Positions 16,781 through 28,297 of a DNA stretch of 64,000 bases are shown piece after piece. A model generated the notes under the pieces. The model saw only the letters and a program-made list of their open reading frames with translations. It was not told the origin of the DNA and did no database searches. The position numbers and the translations under genes are program-made. Within the stretch, counting starts at the first letter, position 1, and every line of letters starts with the position of its first letter. Origin of the DNA: Symbiodinium natans (lineage: Eukaryota; Sar; Dinophyceae; Suessiales; Symbiodiniaceae); NCBI GenBank assembly GCA_905221605.1, contig CAJNDS010002712.1, positions 886,001-950,000 on the forward strand, read 5' to 3'.

Positions 16781-19700
16781 GGCAGGGGTTTCTATAGCAG
16801 GTCCTGTATATGCAATGCATCCACCGAGGATGTAGGCAAGGCTTTGAGTGGTGGTGGCGGTGGTGGCCCTGCATCAAGCGGTGGGTTGGGACTTGATTCA
16901 ACAGTCGTTGGGTGACAATAGCGACGGGCGGCGTTTCATGGATCGTGTCTCGGCACACATCGCGGAGCCTGAAGGCTTGCACGAGCAATTGTGCTGCAAG
17001 CGTGCAACATCTGTTGGCACCAGCCCACAGCAATTTAGCAGCGACCATGCCTTGTGTGGCAGTGCAGTCTTTCAAGCCGGAGAAGACGTTCCTAGTTGCC
17101 CAAGTGTTGTCTTGTATGCTAAGCCATCAGACGATGTACACTGACCAGCTGACTAACCAGTACCCTTGTCTCAGCCGGCACAATGATTGGAGTTGCGAGT
17201 CTTCGGTTGAACTTGACACCACAAGAAGAAGCTGCGTCTAATTGTGTTCTTCGATCTTGCATCCACAGCATGGATTCCAAGGACAACACACTCTGCTGAG
17301 AATGCTTCAGAGAACCTGAGCAACACAGCAACTTGCTGGCAGCAGCATTTGTGAGGGCACACTGTAAGATTTGAATGCCGATAGTATGTGCAACAAGAAC
17401 TCCACAATATTCCACATATGTATGTTAAAACGTGCACGCGTAGGTATGTTTATATATGTATACATATATACATATATAAAGATATATACATACGCACAAG
17501 CATGCCTGGCAGCCTTTCCCGAGAGCTGCTGCGGGGCAAACTCAGGAAGTGGTGATCACAGGATTGCTGGCCTTTCCCAGGCAGAACGTCTCTCAAGAAC
17601 ATGCCGTGGCTCGTCCTAAGCCCGACTGGGCAGCACGTGGATGCGTGCGTCATGAGTCATGCCATTGCAGATTGTGGCATCCAGCGCGCTCAGCATGCTC
17701 CGACCCCCTATAAGTTGGCAGCCTATACCAGACCGCCTTCACGGCTTCAAGGTTTCCAAGATGGTACTTGCCTGTTGTGTTCGTGGTCCGGTCCTTCCAT
17801 TCGACTGTGGTGCAATGAATTTCGAGATTTCAGGCTGAACCGAATCTCGGGCGCTGCATGTCTGAAGCTTTGCTCCCTGCCGCCGAGGAGTTGGCAGTCG
17901 TGTCCACGCTGTCGGAGTACTTAGGCAGGGTTAGGGCGTGGCAGGTGTTTTGTGATGGTGCCCTTATCCAAGGCATCGTGCAGTGACAGATCTTGACGAG
18001 CCGGCATTCTATCATGTCATCTAATGCTTTGGGCTCAGGTTTAACCCAGATGAGTTTCTTAGCTTGTAATCTATGTGTTGAAGCTAAGCGCCGAATCCAC
18101 CAATTAGTCCAGGAACGACATTCAGCACCAGACACCAGCAAATGAGAGGTATAACACATTTGTTGTACTGTATCAACTTTTTCCATAGCGGCATCTCGCC
18201 AACACACAGTCCACATCCCCTGTGCCTTCTCTGTTGCTCGTGCCAGGCCTTCCTCAGGCGGTTTTAAGCGCGGTCGTGGCGGGCTTGGAAAGCCATCCAG
18301 GTGTGGACTTCTTGGGGGGTACAGGTTGCACCTTTGCTGGTTCGTAATTCAGAACCAGGGCATTGTAATTATTGTCAGCTTCCATGCAAGCTCCTTGCTA
18401 CTGGCGCGAAGTCCGACAAGAGACGATCGTTGCGATGGATCCTCAGACTACTAAATATCCCAACGTGCTCACAAGTGTTAGCATCCAACAGGGCACCGAC
18501 TGAGCACACTCTGCGATGCCATCACTCGACTTTCCATACTACATATTACTATCAAGTTTTGCTCGCCAAGCCTTGCCTCTGAACCATTCTACCAGTCCTC
18601 TGTCGCGATCTATGTGAGTTGTTGCTCCAAAAAAAGCATACACAAAGGCACTTCAGAGGACGGATCTTCCCGTGTCCACCTGAGGCCAAGCCCTACGCGA
18701 GAGCCCGACGTCTTTCCGGAGATGTCAGGCGAAGGCCGCCACGGCGGCTGCAGCTGAGTGACTTCGTCTGCAAAAAGGGCTTGCATTTGTTCGTGCGTGC
18801 CCGTTTCAGCCACGAGCAGGATCAGAATTGCCGTGTTCCTGACGTTGAAGAGTCTGGCAGTGGTTGTTGGGTATTTGTGGCAGAAACTTCGTGACCAAAC
18901 AGCCGGCGAAACTAGCAGAGAGGATGGCGTGGTGGGCGCAGTTAAGTTTTGAGTGCGTAGGTTTACATGGAATGTCCGTGCAGGTTTGCGTTTACGGGTG
19001 TTTTTGCGCACGCGCACGAACAGCCCCATCTGTCCACAGTGGCTATGTGGATGCGACAGCAGGCCTTGTCATGCCGTGAGGCCGTAAACCTACACGAACC
19101 CTGCGTTGCCCCAATCCTCGTCGTACGTAGCTGACATCCAGAGCTGGGAGAACAATACAGCTTTGGCTGCTCGACGTCTTCTGGTATAGGTATAGGTGAT
19201 CGCTTGCGACATGTGCGGTCGCATTGCGCTTCGGCAGCTGGCACAGATCTCCAAATACCAAGATCATCCAAGATCCCCATTGTTGATCATGGTTGTATGA
19301 TGTACCCCGAATAGTCGTTGAAGACATTTTTGATGGACAGGCGCTTAGGAATCTTAACGCCGGCTCCTAAGCCTAATCGCGATTCGGCTGGACCCTTGTG
19401 CGTAGACTGGGCCCCCATGCTTGCTTCCCATGGCCTCGGTAGAAGAACGTCACGCCATGTCACTGTGGGTACCAGGATGGGCTATTATACCCTGTAACCC
19501 TTAAAACGGCCCTTTGTAGGATTAATTATGGGGATTATAAGGCCGAATAGGCCATCCTGGTAGTGTAAAGGGAGAAGGTTGCGGTGCCCAGGTGACGTTT
19601 GGCGCGTGAGTTTTACCGTCCGTGTGGCTGAAGAAGACGAGCCCTGGGTGCGCGAACGCCTCCAGGCTGGCGCCGGTTGATTCCAGAACGGCACTTGAGG

Positions 19701-21992
19701 CTACATGCAAGGTTACTTACAGTTATTTGTCAAAGCAACTGCAAATCAAATGGAAGTCCATGTCTTATCATGGTCTCACTGCTTTCGATCTCCTACTAGT
19801 CCTACTATTGTATATGCTGTGGCCCACTGGAAATGGTTTTGCCGGGAGCATGCGAAGATGGAGTTAACGAGCAGCTGGCTGTCACAGCTGCATTGCTTAG
19901 GGGGATAGGCAAGCACAGGATTCCACGTGCCCTAGCCAGATGGCAGTTAGCCACCCCAATTATAGAGAGTTGAACCGAAGACCATCTGTGCAAGAGGATT
20001 TGGTCAGCAACACCGCCGACTACGGCGCCCGTCTTCAAGAGGTCCAACTGGGTGGGTGGGTGTGACCTTTGAAGTGTTGTGCCTGATGGTATTGTTTGCA
20101 TGTTGTTTTCAAGCTTTGAACCACTTACAACAGCGCTTTTGGCAATCAATGCAGGCAAGTTAAGAAAGCACTCTTTAGAAAGTCTGTTACTTTGCTGGCA
20201 TATGGTGGCTCTCGTATGCCATGTTCGACAAAGTAGTGTATGATTCCTCGCTTGCTCTTGTCGCTTCGTCGTGAAATGGCACGCCACGTACAGTGAAGCC
20301 ATGCGCGAGAACGTAGTTCTTCAGCAGGGTGCAGCGAATCTAGAGATGTCTTTGAATTAGGTGGCCCTTTCATGTCAGATTGGGTCCAGCAAGGAGAGAG
20401 AAAAATCAGAGCGTGCTTTCACGGACGGGCTACATCAGATGAGGTTGCTTGTGATCGGGCAAATGGGCGAACCCCCCAAACGACATTCCAGAGCTTACTA
20501 GCGACAAAGACACAGTCCAGGCAAAAGCATGCTTGAATCTGCTTGAGGTTTATCAACCTTATCTTATATAACCCCCGGGCTTGGCCTTAACACTTAAACT
20601 TGCTGCTGTCATCCGAAACATCCCCTCACCTGCAGCTCCAGAGCCACTCAAAATCCACTCACGCAGCCAGCCATCAGATATTCACAGCCATGCCCCGCTA
20701 CCTACTTTCTAGCAGTCACCCAGTCATCCATGGATACAGCAACAGTCATTGCCAGAAGCTGGCTCACTATCATATCAATGTCCCCCCCCCTTGATGGCAG
20801 CCCGGAAAGAGTCCAGAACCTGCAAAGAGTGCAGGAGCTCATTTCTCTCGGCAGCCAGCCGGCAGAGGATGCCTTAGCTTGTGTTCAGATGCTTTGGTGC
20901 TGGATACCTTGAAGCCTGTAAAATCCTCTCTCTTCGCAATCCATGCATTCGTTATCTTGAGCCTGCATTTCTTGCCTGCGACCATGGAGCACGGTTCCTT
21001 GTGTAATGTGATCTTGGAGGGTTGCGAGTTGTGACTTTGCATGGCTCATGGTTTCGAAAAGCGAGTCTGAGGTGACGACGCAGCTAAGATTTAGACCATG
21101 CGGAAATTTCTTCAGATCATCGGACCGGGATGTCCATATTACTATGAATCCATGAACTCGACCCTGGAGGACTTTCCGGTAATAGCCACGATTACATCCT
21201 TTGGTGAAGGGCCAGCGCGGCCCTCGATCCCCACATCAATGTGATTAGGATTCCTTCGTTTTTTTTGTTGGATCATCTTGCGGGGCTTCAGTGAGCGTGA
21301 CAGAGGTCGATCTCTCTCTTTTATAGCATTATGCACATCGAGCCTGGATTTCGTCTTCCAGCAATCAGGGCTCGATGTAAATCTTTCCGAGCCCATGCCT
21401 CCGCCAAAGTCGAACCTTCAAGCGGATGACCGAGGTCCCCTCCGACGACTTACCGGTCGTCTTCATCATCGCAGTGCCTTGTTTGGCCCATGGGTTGTCT
21501 GTAGTCTTCCAGTAGGCAGTGGTTTTTTGCAGTTCTCTGAAGTCGAACTCTGTTCAGTGGAGTCTAGCGATCTTCTGCTATGCCGGTTGGAGACTGCAGG
21601 TCACAGACGCCTCCAGCATGGTTGGTTGGGATCCATGGGGCTCCGTTGGGGAACTGTTCCCTTGACACATCATGGTACATCTTCCCCCTGAAGGCACCTT
21701 CACAGCCATAAAATCAAGGCTAGATGCTGCAACTGTGGTTGTGTGACATCTCTGTTCTCGAAATATAGTTGCTCCCGAGTCGTTAGTCCACGGCTGGGTT
21801 GTGGGCACCGTAAGGCAGTGGCGTCCATCTTGTTTTTGCTGGGCCTCATGATCTGGAAGGCTTGCAGCTTCTTGGCTGGGTTTAGGGTCTTTGACGGGGG
21901 AGGGGGTGGGGGGGGGGGGGGGTGAACATTCAGTTTTCTGGCCAAGGGTCGGGTTCCATTTCCGATCTTGCGCATTTGCACCCCCGATCTAT
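16781..21992. other. Long stretch without a supported gene
   Basis: Open frames exist (for example 16848-17144, 18610-19029 on minus, 19805-20302 on minus), but none shows a recognised motif and strand choice is ambiguous. Contains a (TA)n/(TACA) tract near 17443-17495 and poly-G near 21909-21922. The 18.6-19.0 kb part looks protein-like on both strands and may be an old retrogene. Confidence 0.4.
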
Positions 21993-22178
21993 TTAGTCCA
22001 AGAAAAGAGTGCAGATGCGCTGAGGCAACTCGCAGACGGAGCAACACACGTACTCCAAGACCGACCTGCCGCAGGCCCCTGGCGCTTAAAGCTTATGGGG
22101 GATCACTCTCTGCGCAGGCTCACCATGCTTTCTTCCGGTTCCATGAGTTCCGAGGCGATTCAGGAAAGTCTTTCATGA
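21993..22178 (+). CDS. Candidate exon, helical protein fragment
   Basis: About 61 codons with amphipathic helical character (LVQEKSADALRQLADGATHV, later GDHSLRRLTMLSSGSM), ending at TGA. No family recognised. It might be the last exon of a + strand gene. Confidence 0.4.
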   Translation, partial: LVQEKSADALRQLADGATHVLQDRPAAGPWRLKLMGDHSLRRLTMLSSGSMSSEAIQESLS

Positions 22179-22496
22179 ACACGGCGCAGGAAGACCCAGC
22201 AGTTGTGTGTACCTGCAAGAAGCCCCAGCTGACGAGCCTACCTGCAGTGCTTTTGGCGAGAGACAAAGAACCACAAGCTTTAAAGGACATGCCGATGATG
22301 AAAGCTTGTAGATGTTTGAATTGCGGTTGTCCAATATTCCTATATTCTGTAGTCAGAAGTGTGCAAGGGACATCTGGCGTTCCGTTCGTGCACAGCTAGA
22401 AGCGACGATAAGTGAAGGCAGAGTGAAAAGAAAAGCGTGGAGAGTCCAGAAGTGTCTCCGGCCCAAGCTCTTGAAGAGACTACTGACTACTTTGCA

Positions 22497-22507
22497 CGCG
22501 CGCAAGC

Positions 22508-22560
<53 letters not shown>

Positions 22561-22566
22561 CCCACC

Positions 22567-22607
<41 letters not shown>

Positions 22608-22706
22608 GCACACGCACACGCACACGCACACGCACACGCACACGCACACGCACACGCACACGCACACGCACACGCACACCCACACACACACACACACACA
22701 CACACG
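22497..22706. repeat. Compound microsatellite: (ACGC)n, (ACCC)n, (AC)n, (ACACGC)n, (AC)n
   Basis: About 210 nt of alternating purine-pyrimidine sequence in five successive blocks. The order is ACGC units, CCCA units, AC units, then CACACG hexamers and AC again. Long open frames over it in all six frames are artefacts of the repeat. Confidence 0.95.
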
Positions 22707-23037
22707 ACAAATATAAGGAGGTGGATTTCGTTTCAGGCATCGTAGTATGATAAAAGCTTACTATTGACTTGATCCCAAAGGGGCCCATAGTTAAGATCAA
22801 CTTCCAAATGAATCCACACAAACCTTGGGCTAGATGAAATTGGCGGGCTGAGTCAATCTGCATATAGTTTGTACACATTGACCGCTCGTTGCAGGATGAC
22901 GAGGAGGTGAGCCGGAAGCAATCCACTGCTACGGAGGCGCTGAAGTCCAGTCATGAGACCCATCATGCCCAACTTGCACTCGCCAGCTACTTAGAGAAAG
23001 GCGAACTCTAAACCCAGAGACAGAGTCGAAGCACACC

Positions 23038-23101
23038 TTTTAGGGTTTAGGGTTTAGGGTTTAGGGTTAGGGTTTAGGGTTTAGGGTTTAGGGTTTAGGG
23101 C
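23038..23101 (+). repeat. Interstitial telomere-like array (TTTAGGG)n
   Basis: About nine TTTAGGG heptamers, one of them shortened to TTAGGG, in the G-rich orientation on the + strand. This is the longest pure array in the window. Confidence 0.95.
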
Positions 23102-23210
23102 CTTAATCAGGATCCGAGCATAGCCCCGACCACCTCCAATGGCTTGGCGTCGCCCATCTCCTCCCTGGAGGTGATGCCAGGCCGGCGAAGCATGGTCATA
23201 AAAGACTGAT

Positions 23211-23325
23211 TATAAGTAGGGTTATAAGTGGGGTAAGCAGTCAGAACCTTAAATGGGGTACCTAGGGTTATAAGTAGGGTTATCAGTGGGGCAAGCATGG
23301 TCAGGACCTTAATTTGGGTACCTAT
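23211..23325 (+). repeat. Imperfect tandem duplication of about 57 bp with GGGTTATAAG motifs
   Basis: Two units begin TTATAAGTAGGGTTAT, share GTGGGG(T/C)AAGCA, and end with GGGTACCTA. Related TTATAAG/CCTAAATTAGG motifs recur at about 40790-40850. Confidence 0.75.
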
Positions 23326-25594
23326 AGAAATCGCTAGAGAAGCGGAAAAAAGCGAAAACAAACACGCGACAAAACGCCTTTGAGTCCAGCGTTTTTTTCT
23401 CGACTTTTTTTTGCGCTTGTCCATGAGATTTTTTAACTTTTGTGTGATGTCTCGTTTTTGTTTGCCTAATTTGTCTGTTGGGCTTTCTCGATTTGCTTTC
23501 GCGCTTTTTGTCGACTTTTCGTGCTTTCTCTCTAGATTTTTTTTGGTTTTTCGACTGCTTTTCGTATCAACGCAACCTCCGGCACTCATGGCAGATTTAT
23601 GGACCAACGGGCGAACTACCTTAATGCTCATGACCGCCAGAGACGTGTAGCAACAAAAAGAGCCCAGAGCCGCAAGCGAATTCCCACGATGTCCCCCTCC
23701 TGACAGAGTTCGCCTAAACCCAACGAAATCATTGAGCCCAGAGTCCACAGCTTGCCACCTGCTTTAAGATATGTCCCTGATACTGCTGCGGTGGCTAGAG
23801 ACTGGGATTGTAGAGAGCAAACGAGCCTCCTGTCCTAGTACAACTTCAGGGACACTCCTCGATTTGGGGGAATGCGAAGCTCTGGGTCTCAAGCATTGAA
23901 CCCTGCACTAGGCAAGCCAAACAGCTACAGTTCAAACCCGAACCCTCACCCTGACACCTTTAACGCCAAAATCTCCAGCCCTAACCTTCAAACCTTGTCT
24001 GTCGGACAAGACTTGTCTGAGCCTAGTTGCCTTTGAATCTCAGCCAGGCGCTAAGCCCCTCCACGACGATAGGAAGCCTGAACCCTAAGCCATATTTGTT
24101 AACCTGAAAAAACTACCTTCCATAAGATTGGGGTTTGCGCCCGCCCCCCTAGCATCACCCTCAAACCCTGTCCCACATGCTGCTTTGAATCCTGCGCTGC
24201 AAACCCCTCGAGGCTGTTAAAATCGTATGGGGCCACAGCCGCAGAGCTACAGACTCTCTTGGGGCCGACCCACTTGTTGGGGACCACGAGCTGAGTGTTG
24301 TAGGGCTTTGCTTATTCTCTCGTTTTTCGCGTTTTTGTTCGAGCTTTTATGAGCTTTTCACGCTTTTCGCGTTGCACACGGCGCGTCCGCTTAACCAAGA
24401 CACACGAAACGCGTCCACAGCCCCGCAAGTTGAGCACAAAGATGCTTGGGAGGAGCATGGCTTGCAGGGAATTCTTGAACTTGATGTGTGGATGCACTCG
24501 GAAGGATCGGCACGAGACCTTCCCTTAGTCAGCCGCCTCAGCCTCGGTATAGAATCGGCCTTGCATATTGCCACACGCGCACACCGCGACTGTCGAGCCG
24601 ACGTGCATGTGCTTTTGCTCCTTTCATGTCTTGAAGTGGCCGAGGCGGCAACACCGTCACTTTGCTGGATTTACATGCATTGGGGCTGCGATCAGGCTGA
24701 AGCCTCACGATTCGGGTTTTGGTGTTCGAGGGGTTCAGGAAAAAAACAAGCCATTTGCAAGATATGTGCATGTTTTTTTGAAGCATGGAGAAGGGTTTGG
24801 CCGATATGTTGCTGCAAAGCTGAAGTTAGTACGAGACCGTGTTTTTTGCTAATAAAATGTTGCGTTTCTTCTTCAATACTGCTGAAGCTGGCAACAGCCT
24901 TCTCACAAAAAAAGCAGGCATCCTGATCAGGATGTTTCAGTGTTCAAGCTTGCTCTGAGTAGCTGCAGAAGCATTCTCACACAACAAGTGGGCATCCGGA
25001 CTAGATGCTTTTGGGCCTTTAATACTGCTACCATGTGATATGAAGCCCTAAGCCCCAAGCCCGGTTCAGGGTCTTTGCTTTCCTGGCCCTTTGGGTAAGT
25101 CCGAACCAAGGGGAAGGTTGGTTTTGTTTAGGCTTGGCGGCTCCGGGTTATGGGGCTTACTTGGTGTTTAGGTTTTTTTGGGTTCTAGGGGTATGTCATT
25201 GAGTCCGAAGCTAGCCTCGAACTCTCAGCATCCTGTTTTCTTGCGGGCACAAATCCGGATGCCTGCCGTTCATGTGAGAGAACGTATGCCAATTTGTTTA
25301 AGCTGGCACACGTTTTTCAGCATAATTGCCAGAAACATGTTGAACAACCAGCAAAAACACGTCTTGTGCATTCACTGTTGATGCGTTAACAACGCCAAAA
25401 AAAGTCCGTTACAACATGCCACTACATCTCGAAGCATACAGTCACGTTATTGCTACATGGAAAGGCGGTGTTGGGGTGGGGGGGGGTATCCCAAAGCATG
25501 GAGCTTATGTTGAAGACGAACGCCCCCCCCCCCTCCCCGAGTTTAGCATCCCAGGCTGTACTTGTCTCTACTTGTTCGCGGCACAGCTGCGGAA
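23326..25594. other. Stretch without a supported gene
   Basis: T-rich segment 23390-23550 gives spurious frames. The 24372-24926 frame is long but has no recognised motif and poor composition. Short CCCTAA-like fragments occur. A poly-G run lies near 25478-25487 and a poly-C run near 25524-25533. Confidence 0.4.
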
Positions 25595-25720
25595 ATGCGT
25601 CCCCGAAAAGCCAAGGCTGTGCGATTTGAGGACGCCGAGGTCGAGCCACCCTTGCCACCGCCTGAGGAGCCTCCCCCTCCGGCATCGCCCTCACTGCAGG
25701 CACCTGAGGGAGATTCCCAG
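25595..25720 (+). CDS. Candidate exon, basic start then acidic Pro-rich peptide
   Basis: Open from ATG 25595 (MRPRKAKAVRFEDAEVEPPL, then PPPEEPPPPASPSL), ending near CCCAG. Composition resembles a low-complexity linker of a nuclear or cytoskeletal protein. Grouped with the two VQLSD exons downstream only by proximity and strand. Confidence 0.4.
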
Positions 25721-25957
25721 GGACCGCTGGAGTTCAGGGCTCGACCTTCTGTCTACTTTTGTGTTTAGCTTATAAAGTACCAGTGGACATCTCAGTCACT
25801 AACACAACGCCGAAGGTGCTGAGTACTGCACTGGGTCAGGCTGAAGATGCATCTTACTTACCCGTGTCGATGTCGTGCTATTTTTCGCAGATATTGACCC
25901 TCTAGGCCCCTGCATCTCGCACTTCAGGGCCGAAACCCAACCCAACTTGTCCAGGAG

Positions 25958-26034
25958 GTGCAGCTCTCGGACTTTACGCCGGAGGCACTCTCAGACATGT
26001 CAGTGCTTGCCGGCTCTCGAGAGAAATTAGTCAG
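25958..26034 (+). CDS. Candidate exon, VQLSD repeat unit 1
   Basis: After CCAACTTGTCCAGGAG it encodes VQLSDFTPEALSDMSVLAGS and ends near GTCAG. Its first 11 bases are shared with the exon at 26151, suggesting exon duplication within one gene. Function unknown. Confidence 0.45.
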
Positions 26035-26150
26035 AGGGGCTCAGCAGCGCAAGGACCGTCGTTTAACAAGCTCCACCTGGCTGTTCTCGAGATTTTACAA
26101 GAGCATAACAAACCGGGATAAGATGCATCATTCCCCTTGGCGCCCCACAG

Positions 26151-26218
26151 GTGCAGCTCTCCGATGTGCAGCCTGAGGCCGCATATCTGATCCATGCGGG
26201 ATTGGCAAGAGTGTCAGG
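26151..26218 (+). CDS. Candidate exon, VQLSD repeat unit 2
   Basis: Follows a strong acceptor (CTTGGCGCCCCACAG) and encodes VQLSDVQPEAAYLIHAGLAR. It shares the VQLSD..PEA pattern and starting phase with the exon at 25958. Function unknown. Confidence 0.45.
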
Positions 26219-28231
26219 ATGAACCCCCGGCCACCCACGGTGGTTTGGGCTCTGAGCAACTTGCTAAACGTCTGCTCCGCGTCAAGAGCATGGATTCCGG
26301 CACTAGATTGGGGCCGATCCGGCCCCAAACCCTGGGCCTTACTCACCTACTCAGATGCCAGAAGTCTCCAAACATGAGCCTTAAACTCTGTAGCTGCGGC
26401 TTGTCCGAGATAAGTGCACAGGTGCACAAAAGTCTACTTACGGGCCTTGTCTGAGCCTCCAGCGTCCTGAGGTGATGATGAAGCCACCGAGGCCAACGCA
26501 GGGAAGGGGAAGAAGGCATGAACAATTCTAGCATAGGAGTTAGTTCGTGTGGATTCGTTGATGCCATGGTTGCAAAACTCGAACAATCCCATGGCTTGGC
26601 TGAGCCTTGTGCTACCCTACGTTGACATCCGAATCAAGGTGCAAGGCACATGCGGCAGGTTAACGTGCAAGCCGGCGGGTGCCTGTTTTGTCGATGGCAT
26701 TGCATCGCTTTTTGCAGGCAGAGGAGCACAGCTAGCGACTGGATCTTCGCGGATGTGAACTTGTCTCAGAGAGTGCATCTTGGTCCGCATCGCCTGTCCA
26801 ATTGAGTCGTCTGTTGTTCTCCTTCACTTGGCCCCTGACCTCCAGTCTGCGGGTCTGAACACTTTGGTAGGTCAAGGCCAATTTGCAAGGTGTCGGCTGT
26901 TCTGTAAGGTGTGGGCTTGGTTGCAGGCACTGTGGCTTTTCGTACATGTGGGGTCATGCTACGTCACCACGGCAGCACAGCTTCGGCTTCGCATTTTCCA
27001 ACGGATATTCAAGGCATGTCGGTGGTGTGGGTCAGAAGCAACGCACAGCCTTGCGCGCTGAAGGGGTGCCATGTTGCATTATGCCGAAGCCTCGCAGAGA
27101 TAACAAGTATAGCACAGACATATGATCACATATATATATATATATATATATCAATAGTTATATTCATGCGGTGCATAAATAAAGCACCTTTATATCTACA
27201 TATATTATATGTACACATAGTGTATTTCCATATTTTTGCAGTGAGCCTCTTAGGTGCCAATCTTTCAGTCCCAGCAGCTGGTCGGGCTCCTGGACGTGGA
27301 CTCAGCTGCCACCCTGGCCTGTCATGAGAGCTCTGCTCAGGGAAGGTCACGGAGTGTTGTATATTTGGTTGCTTGGATTTTTTTTGGCTGCTTGCTATAC
27401 TATTTCGATAGAGGGACCGCAGTTCAAATCCTGCAGAGTCGGTGGATGCAGGTCCCGGTTCCATCGACGGTTTGAGCCACCTTCAAGCAAGGACTGACGT
27501 GACGGCACATGTTGGCATAGGGCACAGAAGAGGAGAGCATAAGTTTCGTTTTGGCATCCCCTGCGGCCTCATATGTCCACCGAGCTACAAGAAGTGGCTG
27601 TCAACCGGACTCAACCCGCAAGCTTCCAGGAGTATAGCCTCACCTTCCAAAGAGGGGGTCGGCTGGTGGCTTGCATGAACTGCGATGCTCGAGTTTTAGC
27701 GTGCCAAGGCCCCTCTTGGTGGTCATCTGGCCTCCACGTGCGAAAGTATTTTGAGAACGTGCACCAATTGTTTTCTTCCCGTGTTGGGGGCTTGGGGAGA
27801 AAAGCCTGGCAGCCTCGTGGCATCTGCCATGGGATGCAGGTAAGGCCTACAGGTCCCACAAGGCCCAAGGCATCCTTCGGTTATCCTGTTGAGGTGGGTC
27901 AGGGTGGTGACTCCCATGCCAAGTACAAGCTGGTCGCCCGGCACTTAGCGTGAGCAATTGGCGTGTAGTCCAGCTCAGAGCTTTTCGCTTTGGTTTGATG
28001 GGATTTCCAGAAGGCTCAAGGACATCTTGCTTGGGACTTAAGGTCTCGAGCCTTACAGAGGTATCAGGTTTGAGTCTGGGGACGTTGAGTTTTTGGGGAG
28101 AGAAGGAGCGCTTTGAGAGCCATTGGGAAGTTCAAAGCCATCGATATCAAATTCGTTGAGCTGCGATATCGGACGAGATGGTAGACCAGGATTCGTAGCC
28201 AAGAGCTGAAACTTGTGCCCTTCAAGTGCAG
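26219..28231. other. Stretch without a supported gene
   Basis: A (TA)n run at about 27128-27152 and nearby AT-rich sequence to 27215. The frame at 27573-27953 is open for 126 codons, but its composition is indecisive. No motif recognised. Confidence 0.4.
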
Positions 28232-28297
28232 GCCGGAAGCTACCGGGAGACAGGCGAGTTGACTTGGCGCATCTTGGCGCAGTGGCTTCTGAGATTT
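28232..28297 (+). CDS. Candidate exon, unknown
   Basis: After TTCAAGTGCAG it encodes AGSYRETGELTWRILAQWLL. Protein-like but short, with no family match. Confidence 0.3.

Noticed and set aside
18610-19029. Protein-like open frame on the minus strand with protein-like frames on the opposite strand
   Set aside because: Strand could not be decided and no motif was recognised, so it was not listed as a gene.
22353-22926. Long open frames in several readings over 22.4-22.9 kb
   Set aside because: They are products of the AC/ACGC repeat, which lacks stop codons in every frame.
24372-24926. 184-codon + strand frame
   Set aside because: Cys/Trp-rich, irregular composition and no motif; looks like a chance open frame.
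27395-27475. tRNA-like T-arm (GTTCAAATCC with GCAG/CTGC stem)
   Set aside because: No acceptor, D-arm or anticodon arm can be folded around it, and the T-stem is only four pairs.
28000-28020. Second spliced-leader-like GGCTCAAG
   Set aside because: Only eight bases match and the preceding bases do not fit the leader.
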